Source: Lactifluus volemus (taxonomy: Eukaryota > Basidiomycota > Agaricomycetes > Russulales > Russulaceae). Taken from it: 64,000 nt of DNA. The notes beneath the pieces were generated by a model. It did no database searches. It was not told the DNA's origin and saw only the letters and a list, made by a program, of their open reading frames with translations. Location: the NCBI GenBank assembly GCA_022376515.1, contig WTXI01000006.1:620001-684000 (forward strand). The letters are read 5' to 3'. Positions 1 through 12,816 of the stretch are shown here, one piece after another. The translations under genes were made by a program, and so were the position numbers. Position 1 is the first letter of the stretch. The number at the start of each line of letters is the position of its first letter.

Positions 1-1643
1 GAAAGGCTTTCTTTGTTCCCAGCCGTGAAGGCGGCATGCTTCGTTAAGTCATGGTTCGAGCGAGAATGCCAGGAAGGCTGGTTATCGAGCGGGGTCATGG
101 ACTGTCGCTGTGCATGTGACAATTCCGGGTCTTTTCCGTCGCTATCACCGTCGGGGTACTGGTCCGCCTCTTCCTCCTCGTCATTGGATCGTTCCGGCGG
201 ACTATCGGCATGTGCGAGACTGGCAGTAACCAGCTCTGTGCAGCGTCGCTCAAACGCATCCCATTCAACAGGTCGCTTACGCTGAAGGTTTTTTACAATC
301 TCGATCGCGCCAGGATGTTCAGCACAAAATACCCCGTAAGCGTCGAATGAAGCGGCCTTTCAGAGAGAATTGTAAGCATCAGCCAACCGTTTAGACACGC
401 TTCCGGATGAAAAAGCACACAAACGAACACGAAATTTTTCGAAGACGGCGCAAAAAAAAAGAAAAACACTGACTGACCTGTGCAGTGAACAACGTAGCCA
501 CGCTTATCAAGGCGGTTTCGAAGTGCTCCTCGCCATCATCACAATCGGTACTAGGCGGATCTACCTCGTAATCGTCGGAAAATTCCAGAGCATTGAGACC
601 AGGAACCCAACCAGAGAGTCGTACGGCATCGATCAGCATGCTATGAAGGTCTTCATGGAGCTCCAATAAGTGGGAGGCATTGCGGCGTATGGCATTTAAT
701 TCACTATCGCTAAGCAACGCGCGTTTTTCCCGTTCCTTGTCCCTGTCCTTATCTTTGTCCTTGTCCTTAAGCGATTCTTCTGGTCTCCCAAACGGGAATG
801 ACGCAGAATATGATGGAGACAAGAGCGGGAGTGCCAAGACCTTTGGGGAGATAAGTGACGGGAGTTGTTCTAAATATACCTACCAAAATAACGAACGTCA
901 ATATTTTCGCGTCAAAGTGGAACAAGGGAATATATGCGCATGCGTACATTGATCAACGTACGGAGGACAACGAGGTAGTTGCGCTCCGACACGAGAAGCT
1001 CAAGAAGAGCATGGTGTCGCTCTGACGCGTTTCGCTTAGGGATGAACTCGTCCCCTACAGGGGGGACGCCACGACGGTCCGGTTCGGTAACGGGATCATC
1101 ACCGTCATCCGAGGCTACGTCGTCACCCTCGATGTGGAAAAGTCTTCGTGCGGCACTACCTAAGGATGAACAGCGTTGATGAGTGAGGAATACAGGTGGT
1201 GGGCCGGCGGAGCCAAGGGTGCCCATGGCGCGTACGGGGAGGGATAAGCGTCTCTGGGCGGCTGGGGAACGCGTGCCGTGGAGGATGGCGGAAGCTGGTC
1301 TTGGTTGACTTCGACGACGAGATGGAGGTTTGGAAGGAGGAGAAAGAGTAAGGAAAGACGGCGGTGTTGGTGGGACAGCTTTCCAGGCGGGAAGGGTAGA
1401 AGGGGACTCTGACTGAGGGGCTGTGAGTGGAGTAGAGTACTCCGAGACGGTTGTTGTTGAACCAGGGGTAGAATCAGGAGTAGAAGGTTGTAGTTGAGGC
1501 CATTCCTCTGAGCAAGTTGGTGATGATGGTGGTACTGAAGATATGGGAGTGAGGGGGATAAAAGAGAAACCAAAGGTAGACCGGCGGGAAGTTCTTTGAG
1601 GAGGAGAGGGAGGATGAAGAGGGGAGAAGAGAGATAGGGCCAT
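1..1643 (-). CDS. RhoGEF (DH domain) protein, 3' end beyond the left edge
   Basis: A Rho-type guanine nucleotide exchange factor, which would activate a Rho/Cdc42 GTPase in polarity or cytokinesis. The ATG at 1643 opens a Ser/Pro-rich, probably disordered region of about 200 residues. The start of the DH domain follows (SERNYLVVLRTLIN, near 950-1000). Exons read 1643-948, 879-478 and 356-1, with GT-AG introns of 68 and 121 nt, both phase 0. Exon 2 carries VYLEQLPSL, then a charged low-complexity stretch (KDKDKDKDRDKEREK), then DH-like helices (NASHLLELHEDLHSMLIDA). Exon 3 opens AASFDAYGVFCAEHPGAIE and stays open to base 1, so the end of the DH domain and any PH or BAR module are missing. Family assignment is firm; the subfamily is not. 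A Tuba/Gef3-like DH-BAR protein is possible. Confidence 0.8.
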
Positions 1644-2063
1644 AAAGATTTGAATGGGGAAGAGGGAAGAATGAATGACTTTGGGGAAGAGAGATGATTA
1701 TTATTATTAAAAAATAATTCTGGAGAGAGGGGTGGTTGGGGTGGGGTCAACACGGCGTTGCCCCAGCCTGGCCTGGCTTGGCTGGGATGTTGCGGGCAAG
1801 CGTGCTGGTCCCTTTCCCGATCGATTCGCACCTTTAACTGCGAATTCCACCAACTTGACGGCGTCAACCGCTTACCTTCTTCAAACACTTGCCTTTTAAG
1901 TTCCCGCGTCATAACAGGTACAGCCCCTCCTCGGTCCGTCGTTTCGGTAATAAATCTTCCCTCCCTCTCCCTCCCTCCCACTTCCCAAACCCGCACATTT
2001 TCCACCTCGTCTCAATCTACCCCACACGATTCCACCCCTTCGGCCATCGGTACTATCGGTTCG
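1644..2063. other. Upstream region of the RhoGEF gene, no gene seen
   Basis: It contains a short ATT-rich tract near 1700-1720 and a strong pyrimidine tract (CCCTCCCT repeats) around 1957-1985. Open frames here are low-complexity shadows without domain signals. The tract could be core promoter for a rightward gene starting near 2102. Confidence 0.4.
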
Positions 2064-2071
2064 GCATATAT
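2064..2071 (+). promoter_or_regulatory. TATA-like element before a candidate small gene
   Basis: CATATATA lies about 30-40 bp before an ATG at 2102 and follows a pyrimidine-rich stretch, the usual layout of a fungal core promoter. This is inference from sequence only. Confidence 0.35.
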
Positions 2072-2101
2072 ACTTCCGAGTGGCAGCTTCTTAATGCCAG
2101 C

Positions 2102-2567
2102 ATGTCAGCGCTCCACTCCAGGTAAGCGCAAGTGCATGTGTGTTGATATTCCTCCCGAACGTGCGTTCTTCGGGCACCCATTCATCCGGGTCCGCCGCGT
2201 CGGCCTCGAATGGGTGGTTATAACTCTTATCGATTATTGTTTTGCGCTCACTAACTCTACCGCAGGCGCTTTCATTGGCAGCGTCCACGTTCCCTGTCAT
2301 GTCAGAAGCCCAGGCATTGACCGCGAGGCAAGCTTGCGGTCACAGCCGACGCCAATTACCCTCCAGAGGGTGAGATTGATAAGAACCGCAAGATCAACAC
2401 CAATATGAACATCGTTATCTTAGATCAAGGCGCAGGCTAACCGGGCGATCGGCAAGCATACTCGATACGGCTTGTCATTCTTTGTTTACTAGGAACGCCA
2501 AGTCACAATCACTCACCCCGAGCCGCTGGAGAAGCCAGGCGTGGAGCAACTACCGGTAACTCCCTAG
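2102..2567 (+). CDS. Candidate small multi-exon gene, function unknown, frame not resolved
   Basis: I do not recognise this protein. The ATG at 2102 is followed after six codons by a good donor (CAG|GTAAGC). A plausible acceptor (CTACCGCAG) ends near 2265. Protein-like sequence then appears in pieces: MSEAQALTA near 2300, ANYPPEGEIDKNRKINTNMN near 2350-2410, and, after an acceptor-like TTTACTAG, ERQVTITHPEPLEKPG ending at a TAG at 2565-2567. The pieces read like one compact protein of about 80 residues, but they lie in different frames and the splices I can draw do not join them cleanly. It may be a real gene with a base error, or a decayed one. Confidence 0.3.
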
Positions 2568-5400
2568 GAAGCAATACCACGCGACTATCGTTCCTCCTAC
2601 CAGCTGTAGTACCATGCGGTATAACACCTACAGTGACGTGGATGACAAGCCACATCGCATTCGAGAAAGGAACAACTGATGGAGGCCATGCCTGCAGTGA
2701 ATTCCATGGACCTGTTATCCAGCGTCTGCAGTGTGACAAAGCTGCGTCCAATGTGTTTCCCACTCCCCCCCCCCTGAATTTGTCCAAACCTTTTCCCTAC
2801 TACAACAATGATAGGAACCTGTCAGCAGTATCTACCACCATTCATTCTATTTGACTCGAGATGTCCGTTTACCTGTCCCCAAGACTCGTGGTGTCTCCAA
2901 CTCTGGATAACGACATTTGTGCTACGCAATTCCAAACGTCATCTCATTTGTAATGGTGGAGCACGTAATGGTGGGGGCCGTAGGGCAAGGTCACCCAAAC
3001 TTTCAAAGTCCGCTCCAGTCACCAAACTTTAAATTTGCGCCTTAGTGATTATACAACAGGCCGCAAACTGTGACAGACGTGGGCGGTCTATACACTCAGA
3101 AAATCACCCCTGACGGAGATAGCGCGACAGCACGGACGCTGTAGGCAGAACGCTCGGGACTGGCGTGCTCCCGATCGAGACGCGGAAGCTGGTCCCGTAT
3201 ATTAGTTGCGTTTAGCACCGTTTAGGTTAAACAACTCCCAAAAGGTCCTAATGATTCTGACCACCTCCTGTTTTGCAGAACAGGAAAATGCAACAGTGCT
3301 AAGTATTCGGATTGATCTTCACATTATTATGAAGAGATCCAATTACAATTGCCTTTAGGGGGTAGTATACCGGGCCCATCGGGGAGTTTCTCGAAATTGC
3401 GATCGCAGGTCAGGAAACGAACCTGCCAGCACTCTCACTTCCATGCTGGTGCCCCATAACATTATTGAAGTTATGAGTCCATCGAGGCGTTGATCCCTCT
3501 ACGCATGATGAGCAGGGATCGGATGGTATTAGTAAATGATCTATTCAGCGGTAGCGAACTTTCGCGGGTCCGGTGTGTCGTAGTACGACTGTTTGCTGTA
3601 ATCGTCGGGATGATCGTCGGGGTGCAGTGAGTAAACGGCTTTCTTACGTCCTTCGATTCCTTTGGGCGGCGCACCATGGACTAGGGTTGAAGCACTCTCC
3701 GAAGAGCGCGAGGCGAACAGCATGTAATCGCACTACAGGCATGAGGTTGGGCTTGATATACACTATCGAGGCTGGCGTGAAACCATTTGGGCTCGTACTG
3801 TAGAACCTAGTTAATCGTCAGACGTTCTGACATCGCTTAAGTTGCGATGTCGGTATTGGCAGTGCGGAGTACGTAACGTACCATGTCTTGCATTTCGTTT
3901 AATTGAGAAGAGTTTCGGTGAACTCGGCAAGCAGACGCGAGGCGCTGATTGCATGTATCGACGATCCACCAGGTATGGTATGCGGAGCTCGCCATGCAGC
4001 AGACTAGCCTTCCCGGAATTACAACAAACTGTGTCGCGGCCGCCGAGAAAAAAAACTGTTCAACTAACCATCTCCTGGCGCACGTTGGTCGGGTTTTTGC
4101 AATAGCGAGATGCAAATGAGGATGATGTTTACGGAGACATAGTTATATGCACCCATGGCTTGTATATTTTCTGATAGGCTAGGTGTCCGTCATCTGTGTA
4201 CGCACATCCCGAGTAGCGCCACGAAACTTTCCATTGGAATGTATGGCGTGGCGTCTCCACACAGCTAACTGTTTGATTCGAGGCTTCCTATACCCAAGAG
4301 AGATAGGCTCAGTGACGCAACTGAATGAGTAATGAAAAGACGCATGGCTATTGAATGAAAGAGAAGAAACAAGCGAGACAGTTTCAAAGATTTACACACA
4401 TCCATTAATCATTTCTACCTTGCTGCTACATCGTCCCCGGTTAAAGCATCGGAACGTGAGCACCATAACCGGATTATGGGCGCCTGTGAGAATCTGGTCA
4501 CGGTGTGGCGTAGACTTTGTTACATATTCGGTCGTAATTCGACGTCGACTTCTAAGAAAAAGGGTTGCGTGCCATGGTGAAGAACAGATGATGGACCATA
4601 CTTGCGTGTTTGATACCGTCGGTTAGTTCCTGTATGTGAATCTCGCCAGTCAGGTGGAACTACGCAGGAATGATTACCCGAATGATGGAACACCCAATAA
4701 TACGACTGGGCATATGCATTCTTCGACAGCGCCCCAATTCGTGAAAGCGAGATAACCCTGAGTTGCGCCCATCATTCCGGTATTCAGTAGGGAAAAAAAA
4801 GAAGTTGTTTTCATGATACGCCTAGTCAACGTGTCGATCACCGCAAGGAAAGCACCAGGGAAAAAAGTTCTATAATTGGGTAAAGCTGGCTTGCTGTTAT
4901 TGTTTGTGGCTCTACTAATATTCACTTACTATCTCTATGGCAGCGGGGATATTCAAATGTTTTGACCTGGTCTGAATGTAGGTCGTCTGAGCACCTGGAA
5001 AGGGCGCATATACAGCAAGTCGAGGCCTGGACATGCAACCAGGAATGAGACGAGAGGCAGGCAATGTACCCTGGGAACGTTCATCCAAAGGCTCGGTCCC
5101 ATAAGTTCATCCTTCTTCTGTGAACCGAGATTGAGAGCGCTACTTCCTAGATGCCGTTGTCACCTAGCGGCGAAGCAAAGGAATGACGTATTACGCAACG
5201 AGTAGCACAGTCCGGCATGGATGTTATGATGATGACATATGAATCTAACCGAAGGCTGGTTGGGTGTTGCGCTAAAGATTACAGTATGAGAGGGTGACTC
5301 AGGATAAAAAACGTGACAAATACGGGGCGGGGCGGCGTAGCACGCCACCATCGCGCGACTTGCGCTGATCCTCAACTAACCTTACTATCGTCCTGTCATA
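2568..5400. other. 2.8-kb stretch with no supportable gene
   Basis: Both strands hold only short open frames (under about 95 codons) with mixed composition, no splice-joined conserved segments, no recognisable transposase or reverse transcriptase motif, no terminal repeats and no tRNA-like B box. I see nothing I can name. It is by far the largest empty stretch in an otherwise packed window. Confidence 0.5.
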
Positions 5401-5840
5401 TGATGGTACCTTCCCCTTCCCCTTCTGTCCTCTCCAGTTCCAGCTCCAGTCTGACACCAACAGGTTCCATCTCGAGTACGAGCACTGTCACACCAAACAC
5501 GTATGCAGCCACTGGCACCCCCACCATTTCCACACCACCACCACCACCACCACCATTTAGTTCACATCGCCCCTATCCGCTCTCTGCCTCATCTGCCCAC
5601 GTGAGTGCAAGTAGGAAAACGACGGGCACGGGCGCAGACGAAGGAACGCCAACTGGTCCACGTAACACTAGCCGCATTCCCGTCACGCCGGCCGTACTGC
5701 GTTCCATCTTTGCCTCATCACGGTCGCCGGGTGAGGAACGCTCGCTATCTCGCATCGCATTCTTCAGGTACGCCATGCTTCCGTCTCTCTCTCTAGACAA
5801 AGGCACAGACGTCGTACAGATTCTCAGGCTTTATCATTAG
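5401..5840 (+). CDS. Ser/Thr/Pro-rich open frame, doubtful
   Basis: From the ATG at 5401 the frame encodes a Ser/Thr-rich low-complexity run, a run of seven prolines and a less biased tail (VTPAVLRSIFASSRSPGEE). Nothing identifies a family. A possible donor at 5768 and acceptor at 5796 would define an intron of only 29 nt, too short for this genome, so I leave the frame unspliced. It could be an isolated exon, a decayed gene or chance. Confidence 0.22.
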
Positions 5841-6568
5841 TTGTCTTGCGATAAGTTTGATGGCGAACCAGGGGAGAGGCATTCGCACGGGTGCTGCGCT
5901 CCTCGGGATGGGCGTATAGGGGTCCATATGGATAAGAGAGCGCATCAAATGCCACGTAGAGTTACAGTTCTGTACTGCAAACCTGCGCCGTGCGTGATAT
6001 ACCAAATTGAGACGACGGATTTTCTATTTAATTTATACATATTTTGCCTTTGTGGCCAAGTAATGAGCAGAGAGGGAGAACGCGTTCATCCAAACTGTCC
6101 TTGCGCAGGCTTGTTGCCGCCTTTTCAATGCGACACAACTATCCCGGAAAGTTAACCCCGGCAACTTCCCGAAGCCCGGAAGTTTCAACCCCATCGATCG
6201 CGAGACCGGATAGCCTAGCTGAATTTGGCGCGTGGCGCCGCGAGGAAGTGTTCGCGTACAGCATTCAATTGAGCTCATTGTTTCCCGCATCGCAAAGAAA
6301 AGGAACCCGTTGGATCCTGAGGCGGCATTGCTTGGCGTCGCTAAGGGCAAGCGGAAGGCGGCTCGACCCCGACGACACTTTGCCCTGCCGACACCACAAA
6401 ATACTCGCGCGTGAGGAGCCACTGCAGCCTGAGCGCCCCTCCCCGCGCCCAGTTCCCCACCTTTTGCATAAATATCTAGGGTTTACCAGACTTTTAACTT
6501 CAAAATTGTTTCGCTAATTTTGTTGCAATCGTTCTCAATTTGGAGCGTGACGTGCTGTGCAGCTCTTT
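5841..6568. other. Intergenic, no gene seen
   Basis: This holds the 3' flank of the CE9-type gene on the minus strand. Open frames here lack domain signals and I see no repeat or RNA gene. Confidence 0.45.
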
Positions 6569-9500
6569 CTATAATAAGTCTACTCGTCCCTGGGCGCTTG
6601 ATACCATTCCCACTACAGCGCTCTCCATGTCAAGCGGCCCGCCGCGTGCCCAAGCTACCACGTCACCTTCCCAGACGGCCTGGTCAATGCCAAGCAGCCG
6701 CTCAAGGTTGACAGTTGCAAGTCCCAGCGCCTTCTCAGGCGATACTCGTCCATTCGATTCGGCCGTTGCCTGAATAAAGTACGGATATGGGTTAGTATCC
6801 AACTAAAAATAACGAGGCTTCCCTGGAAAATTACCCATGCGAGGTCAAAACGCGTGTGCGCTGCAAGTGCTGCATCAGTCGTGCCAATGCCAACCAGCAC
6901 GTTATGTTCCAGGAGTGTTACGAGCGCGGTATCATTCGAAATCGGTGGACCCAGCAGTCTGGTAATCAACGTTGAGTTCCAAGATTAAACCACCCTGAAT
7001 ACCGACGTACACCCGCCTGTCATCCCACGTTTCGGGGATTGGCCTTGATGGGGTCAGGATGACACCTACGCGGGCCCGGCCTGGTGCACGCCGTCAGCAG
7101 CCCACTTCCTGACTACCGTGCGTACCTACCAATCTCCCTGGCAAGTAAGTGCGCCTCCGCGGCGCCAGAGAACACGAGCCGCATTCTTGTACCACGCTTT
7201 TGTTCAACTTCCTCCTTGAGTTCCAGTAGTGCAGCCATCACGTCCGCGGATCCAACATCAATCACCAAGGGCAGAACGCCATTTGCTGCTTTTGCGAACC
7301 ATTGCGCGGTTTCCCCAGCACCTCCATCACCTTCCGCAAGTAATAGACGACGTAAGACTGAAATGCGCGTGCTGATGCTCGGGATCCGGCTATGTCCACT
7401 TTGCGTCATCAGCACGTCAGCACGTCGCATGGAACAGTGTAGCGCCGAAACGCGCTGGATGACCGCCCCTCTTGCGAGGCGGTGGGGCGCACCCGTGCGG
7501 AACGTCGTTGAAAGTCCGATAAATGTTGGTTCAGTAAAGAAAGCACGAGGAGGTGAGGTGGCAACGGTAACACCAGCACGATAGGCGATGCTGCGCTCGG
7601 CGATATGTGCGTCAGGAAAGAACAGCTGAGTTTAAGCGAGAAGTCGTACAGGGCATTCCGGGTCTGGAATTCTAATGCATCCGCGGCTTGAACGATACCT
7701 CCGGGGTCCCTGAGGATTTCCGGTACATCATCGGCGAACGCATCAAACGGAAGTCCGTCCCCCGTACTGGGCTCGGATGCTATCTCCTGAAGCCCCAGGT
7801 TCGATCCGAAGGAGATGAATGCTGGTGCAAGCACTCCGCCTTCTAAATCGACAAGACGAGCCGCGATGGGGACGAACGAATTGCATGCGCTATCAGCCCC
7901 CGCACAAATGATCTTCCCACCTTGAACGATGACAACACCTTTGGCGGGATCTACTGCACTTGCATGGAACATGTTTTCTATACCTTCCATCCCACGAACG
8001 AGCACTGCTGACACGTTTGTGAAAACCACGGTTTCCAAGACCCGCTCTACCTCCAAAGGCGGCAAGCCGTCCCACTTGAGGGCTTCCTCGCGTTCCCGTT
8101 TCCAGTCGGGTACCTTCGGGGGCTCACGCCATTCCGGTTCTTCTTTTCCTTGTCCAACGAGCACGTCAATTTCTCTCCCAAGGGGTTGCGGTATGCCATC
8201 AATCCACACGGCAACTGGTGTCGCACCAAGACGTAGCGGATGAGAGTCCCAGAGCACCACATCTGCGTCCATTCCAGGACGCAAGCTACCGAGACGATGT
8301 GATAGACCAGCAACAGCGGCTGGCGCGGTAGTTACTGAAGCAAGCGCGAGTTCCAATGGAAGACCATAGTGATATGCTTCCTGTGCTTCGTAGAGGAGAT
8401 AACGTCCATTAATTACCGGATGGTCGGTCTAACGAGAGTCAGTCTGGTCGGGGATGGCACAGACGCAATCATCCGGACCTTCAAGATGACGGTAAAATTG
8501 TGATCTGCAAGTACGCGTGGCGCATGAACGTTGCCACGATACGACTCGCGCTTGAAGCTGCCCAGACCTGAGGACCTCTGAACCACTGCTACAAAGGTCA
8601 GGACGCACCGATAATAGTCGGAAAAAGAGCGATCGCCGGGGGCCACCCCACCTATTCGAAGATGGGTCAGAAGAAAACGGCGTTGCATTAACCTTACATT
8701 CGCTTGAGTAGGTTTGGAACGAGCCATGCCTCAGCGGCATGGTGGATCGAGTCCACGTGGAATTTAAACTCGTTGCTCAACTAGCGTTCAAATATTATTG
8801 AGCCAAACTATGTGCCAGTAAGATTTATTCACTCACTCTGACTATGGAATCTATATCAACAGCCTCCTGAACGTGTTGTGATACCTGATCACGAGATGAG
8901 GAATGTTCAATTACTTCCTCGAAGAGAAAAAGTACTACGGCCGCACCTTCACGCGTCCACGAAGGACATCCACCAGTGCCTCATATTGGAAACCCTCCGG
9001 GAACTTGTCGTCAATGAAATCCCAACGGCCAGCCTCTACTTTGGCACAATAAGCATCCTGCGCGGCTTTGATTTGGCTGGCTTTCTGATAGGCTTGACGA
9101 TAGGACCACATGGTATCCATGCGATTACCGTAGCGGTCGACGTTTTCTCCCATGGCTTGTCTAAGAAGAAGTCAACAAAACTTGCACTTAATATTTATGG
9201 AACCACCACGCACTTGAGGTATCGCCACCGAGGAGGGTCAGAAGAATATAAGTGCGATCCATTCAGTTCTTGAGGTGGCTCAATGACCATGGAGGTCGGT
9301 GAACGTTCCGCGGTCTTGCGTAATTTCATCATGAATGCCTGACCAGCTGGAATATCCTCAAGATAAATATACAACATTAGCGTCTGAAGCATGTGGATTA
9401 CCAATTGCATTGGCACTCCCTGGAAGAACTTGCATGGAAGTGATACCACCGGCCATGGTAAGTTGAAGGGAGTCATCGTGGGTGTCAAACGCGTCGATGG

Positions 9501-10178
9501 TCCTCAACCAGGGCAAAATAGGACCCTTATTCGAGTTCAAATTGAAAGTAGCTTTTTCTCATGGTTGAGCCTACAAGAGGGTCGTTTGAAAGAGTATGGA
9601 CAGATACTTGCCACGCAAAGTAGGTAAACTATATATGCCAACATGCGAGTGAAAGTCAACTAACGAGGGGGACGAGTAAATATCAGCGACTTGTCAAGAA
9701 AACGCGAGATGCGTACTCAGACCAGGGGTCACCCAGGCTCCTCTGGCATCTATGGTACGGACATTGCGGATCGGCGCCCGTGGGACCTGCCCAATGGCTA
9801 CGACAATGCCCTTATCCAGCAGAAGGTCTCCATATATGATTTCCGTTCCATTCTTCTCCCCGGTCCATATTGTTGCATCTCTTATTAGGGTTGCCGGCGT
9901 ATCCTCCTCGAACCGGTCAGACACAGTTCTTTCGAGGAAGTTTGAAGGGGGGCCTGGACTCATTTTGAGAGCGCACAACGCATGAGAATCTGCTGTGCAT
10001 CTAGCGGTGTTCGCCGAGAGGATTTCCATAAATTGTTTGAGAATCCAATCCAATAGGACGTGCAGACGAAAGAAATGAGACATAGTGCCAGGATGCTGGG
10101 GAGTGCCTTTGGCCTGTGCCGTTGAGTAGGAATTAGTACCTCACCGAAAGAGTCAGGCAGTAAAGCTTTTCGCGACAT
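6569..10178 (-). CDS. CE9-type metal-dependent amidohydrolase with N-terminal membrane anchor
   Basis: A two-part amidohydrolase-superfamily protein of the type annotated in agaricomycetes as carbohydrate esterase family 9. Founding members deacetylate N-acetylglucosamine-6-phosphate, but the substrate of these large fungal forms is not known. From the ATG at 10178 a hydrophobic segment (LPSILALCLISFVCTSYWIG) suggests a signal anchor. Then come IRDATIWTG, the metal-site motif VDFHSHVG after the first intron, LPWLRTIDAFDTHDDS, a middle stretch with SFKRESYRGNVHAPRVLAD, RYLLYEAQEAYHYGLP, and a second lobe ending GMVSSAQGRVDLL at a stop at 6569. At least eight short introns are needed. Two places break the frame: near 9966, and near 8622-8642 where a C run and a T run each look one base short. 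I judge it a real gene with base errors; recent decay is the alternative. Confidence 0.8.
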
Positions 10179-10396
10179 GTTTATGGTAGACCAAGAGAGG
10201 CCTTGCAGCGAATTTAAGAACCAGGTCGAAACGCCTCATCCTCATGGTGTCAACGCAGCAGAAGCAATTTCGGTCACGGTTCTCGAACGATATTATTGAT
10301 TACATAATAACACCCATGGGTCACAATGATTATTGCAAAAGAGACATTTGGAAAGTCTCTGCCCATCAACATGCTGAAAGTATCGCGGTAGTGCGG

Positions 10397-12693
10397 CTAA
10401 CTCTCATCCTCATCCTCATCCCCATCATCCGAATCGTCAACAGCCTCGGCGCTCACGATTGCCCGTGATCGCGAGCCTGTTAGGTGCGATTTTTTGAGAC
10501 GCAAAATGTCTAAGATCTCTGCAAGAGTAGGCGAATGTCAAACCTCGTAGTGAAAGCATGGACAACGAGTAAACGAATCGAACCTGCGTGTGTCATATCT
10601 TCATGTCCGCGAACGCTTCGTTTCATGGTCTGCCACCTCCTTTGCAATGTGTGTGCACTCCACAGATTCCAGTTGGGGTCTGCGAGGGTTTTCCAATCTA
10701 TCTCACTGTCATCCCGGACATGCAGAGAATCAACCCTGAAAGTCGTTAGCTACACCCTCCCATCAGGAGCATTGACCGCATTCACTTATGAACAAGGATG
10801 TAGGCATCTCGCGAACTCCAGCGGGGCTTTGTCCCATGATTTTTGAAAGTCTTACTCAGGCAATCTGTCCTGGGAATGTGGTATGTTAGTAGGAAAGCGG
10901 AAACAGATGTGACGAAAGTACCATTTGATTCGACATTGCTGCCGTCCACGCTGCCCCCCCATTTTCTCGCTTACGATGCCCCAAAATACATCGTTGTCCA
11001 TGTCCTTGCCCTGTTTCACAGTCATGTCCGTTACGATTTGAGTGAGACGCGTTTCCTCGTCCTTCGACCATGGACCAGCAGCCCTGTCCTCCGCATTCTG
11101 AATGTGGTTCCGGAAGCGATCCCGACAGTCCGAAGCCATCCTGCCAACTCTAGCGCTGACCTTCTCCCATTGCTGCCCAAATTCTTGTACAGCGCTGAGG
11201 GACAATTAGTAGCAATCATGGAACAGAAATCGCAACAACACGCACGCTTTCAACAGGGTATCCTCTGCAGGCATCCACTTTCCCTGTGCCCGGAGAGGGT
11301 GATAGGCCCTTCGAGCATGATGGTAGATAGCGATGATGGGTCGCAAAGGCACGGCCGCAGCTATTCAGGTATCAGCGAGAGTATTCTAGTGAGCTACTAA
11401 AGCACGCACTGACGGTAGACCAAAATGCATGGCTCTTCGCCGCCTTGCGTTTGGCAAATAAAAGCTCGTGAAACGCCGCGTCGTCCATCTGGTGTGTCTA
11501 CCCAAGATGGCCATCAATGGCATTTTCACTTGAGAGGAAACCGGACTTACTTCTTTGTAAGCTTTGATAGCGTCTGAGAGTTGTTGTTCTTCGATGGCCG
11601 AAAACTTCCCCTTCTTATACACCAATCCTATCACAAATGGAGAGATTTGAACATCACGCGACTCGAGATGGCATTGACACTGACCCTGACTTCGGGCCAT
11701 CTCTGCTAACTTGCTCGCACCTAACCATTTTGTGGCGAGGAGTTCGGCATGGTCTGAATGTTCCAACGATTCCTGGTGCGTGTTCACGTCTACTAGACGT
11801 CTATGGTGCTGCAGAACCCGCTGAGCTGTACTCTCAACGATATCAGTATTCGATGGTGTGGCATCGATAGAAGTGGTTGGCTGGGGTCGCTGAAGGAACG
11901 TGGATGGTAAAGAGGTAAGAGGTATATTTGCTGCTGCAGCGGCTTCTCCGAGGGTCTTCAGGACGGATGCAACTTTTGTTACGTCAAGGTCTTGCAACGC
12001 TCGCAGGATATCGTCACTGGATGCATACTCTAAGCTTGGAATAGCTGCTTCTGAGAAAGAAATTGGTGGTTGAAATGCTGGGGCGTTTAAAGGAAGGTCA
12101 TTAGGTATCGTGGAGTAAGGGTAAGACGAAGCAGATGAGTCGAAGCATGGCTGAGGAAACCCGTACGGAGCATCCGAGTCAGCGGATGTCACTGGTGGCG
12201 CAGATACAACAGCATCAAGGAATGTTGCAGGGGGTTGAGGATGCGAAAGGGAACCTGAGGAAGAAACGAGAGATTCATTGACGCCTCCCTTGTCGGGTAC
12301 GATCTCGGTGCTTTGTTTAGGAGTTGCTTTCTTTGACCGAGGCTTGAGTTTATCCGCTGCCACAACGGAGGAAGATTCCTGAGAGATATATGCAGTCTCT
12401 GGAGCCTGTTTTTTCCTCTTCTTTCCTTTCACTATTTGTGTGTCTTCTGCGGTAGCCCTGTCTTTGTTGCGTTTTCTTTTTGCGACAATGGGCTGGTCGA
12501 TATCTTGATGAGTAATGAAAGCGTGATTGACCTGGCCGACTGCTTGCTGTATGGCACGTTGTATGTCTGATGATAGTTCAGGAGGAGAAGGTAAGACGTC
12601 CATGCAGAGCGACGACACGGGCTGGTGATAACCACGGGTACCGGAACGGAGGAACCACCGACCGAGTTTGAGGCACCCGAGCCACGTGGACAT
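10397..12693 (-). CDS. Reb1/TTF-I-like Myb-SANT DNA-binding protein
   Basis: Relatives bind rDNA terminator or fork-barrier sites and some promoters, arresting RNA polymerase I or replication forks. The first roughly 300 residues are disordered with a basic patch (KRKRNKDRA and GKKRKKQ, likely nuclear localisation). The first Myb-like segment starts KKGKFSAIEEQQLSDAIKAYKE. After short introns follow FHELLFAKRKAAKSHAFW, AQGKWMPAEDTLLKAAVQEF with REB1-type tryptophan spacing, a third repeat (GPWSKDEETRLTQIV and GQRGRQQCRIKW) and DWKTLADPNWNLWSAHTLQRRW. The tail is acidic (DDGDEDEDES), with the stop at 10397. All exons join in frame. The ATG at 12693 and one about 90 nt downstream are both possible starts. 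Confidence 0.8.
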
Positions 12694-12816
12694 TTAAAAC
12701 GGTGACATGATTTATATTGTCTCTACTACAGGAAAGACAAGGGAGCAAAGGAGGGTGTGAAAGACACAAAGCTCTACTTCGAGTCAAGTTGCAAGTCTCT
12801 ATCTCGCTCAAGTCCA

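Noticed and set aside
740..775. Short tandem CTTGTC/CTTATC repeat as a possible minisatellite or regulatory array
   Set aside because: It lies in frame inside the RhoGEF coding sequence and encodes the Lys/Asp run.
5768..5796. Intron inside the Ser/Pro-rich frame at 5401
   Set aside because: 29 nt between donor and acceptor is shorter than any supported intron here.
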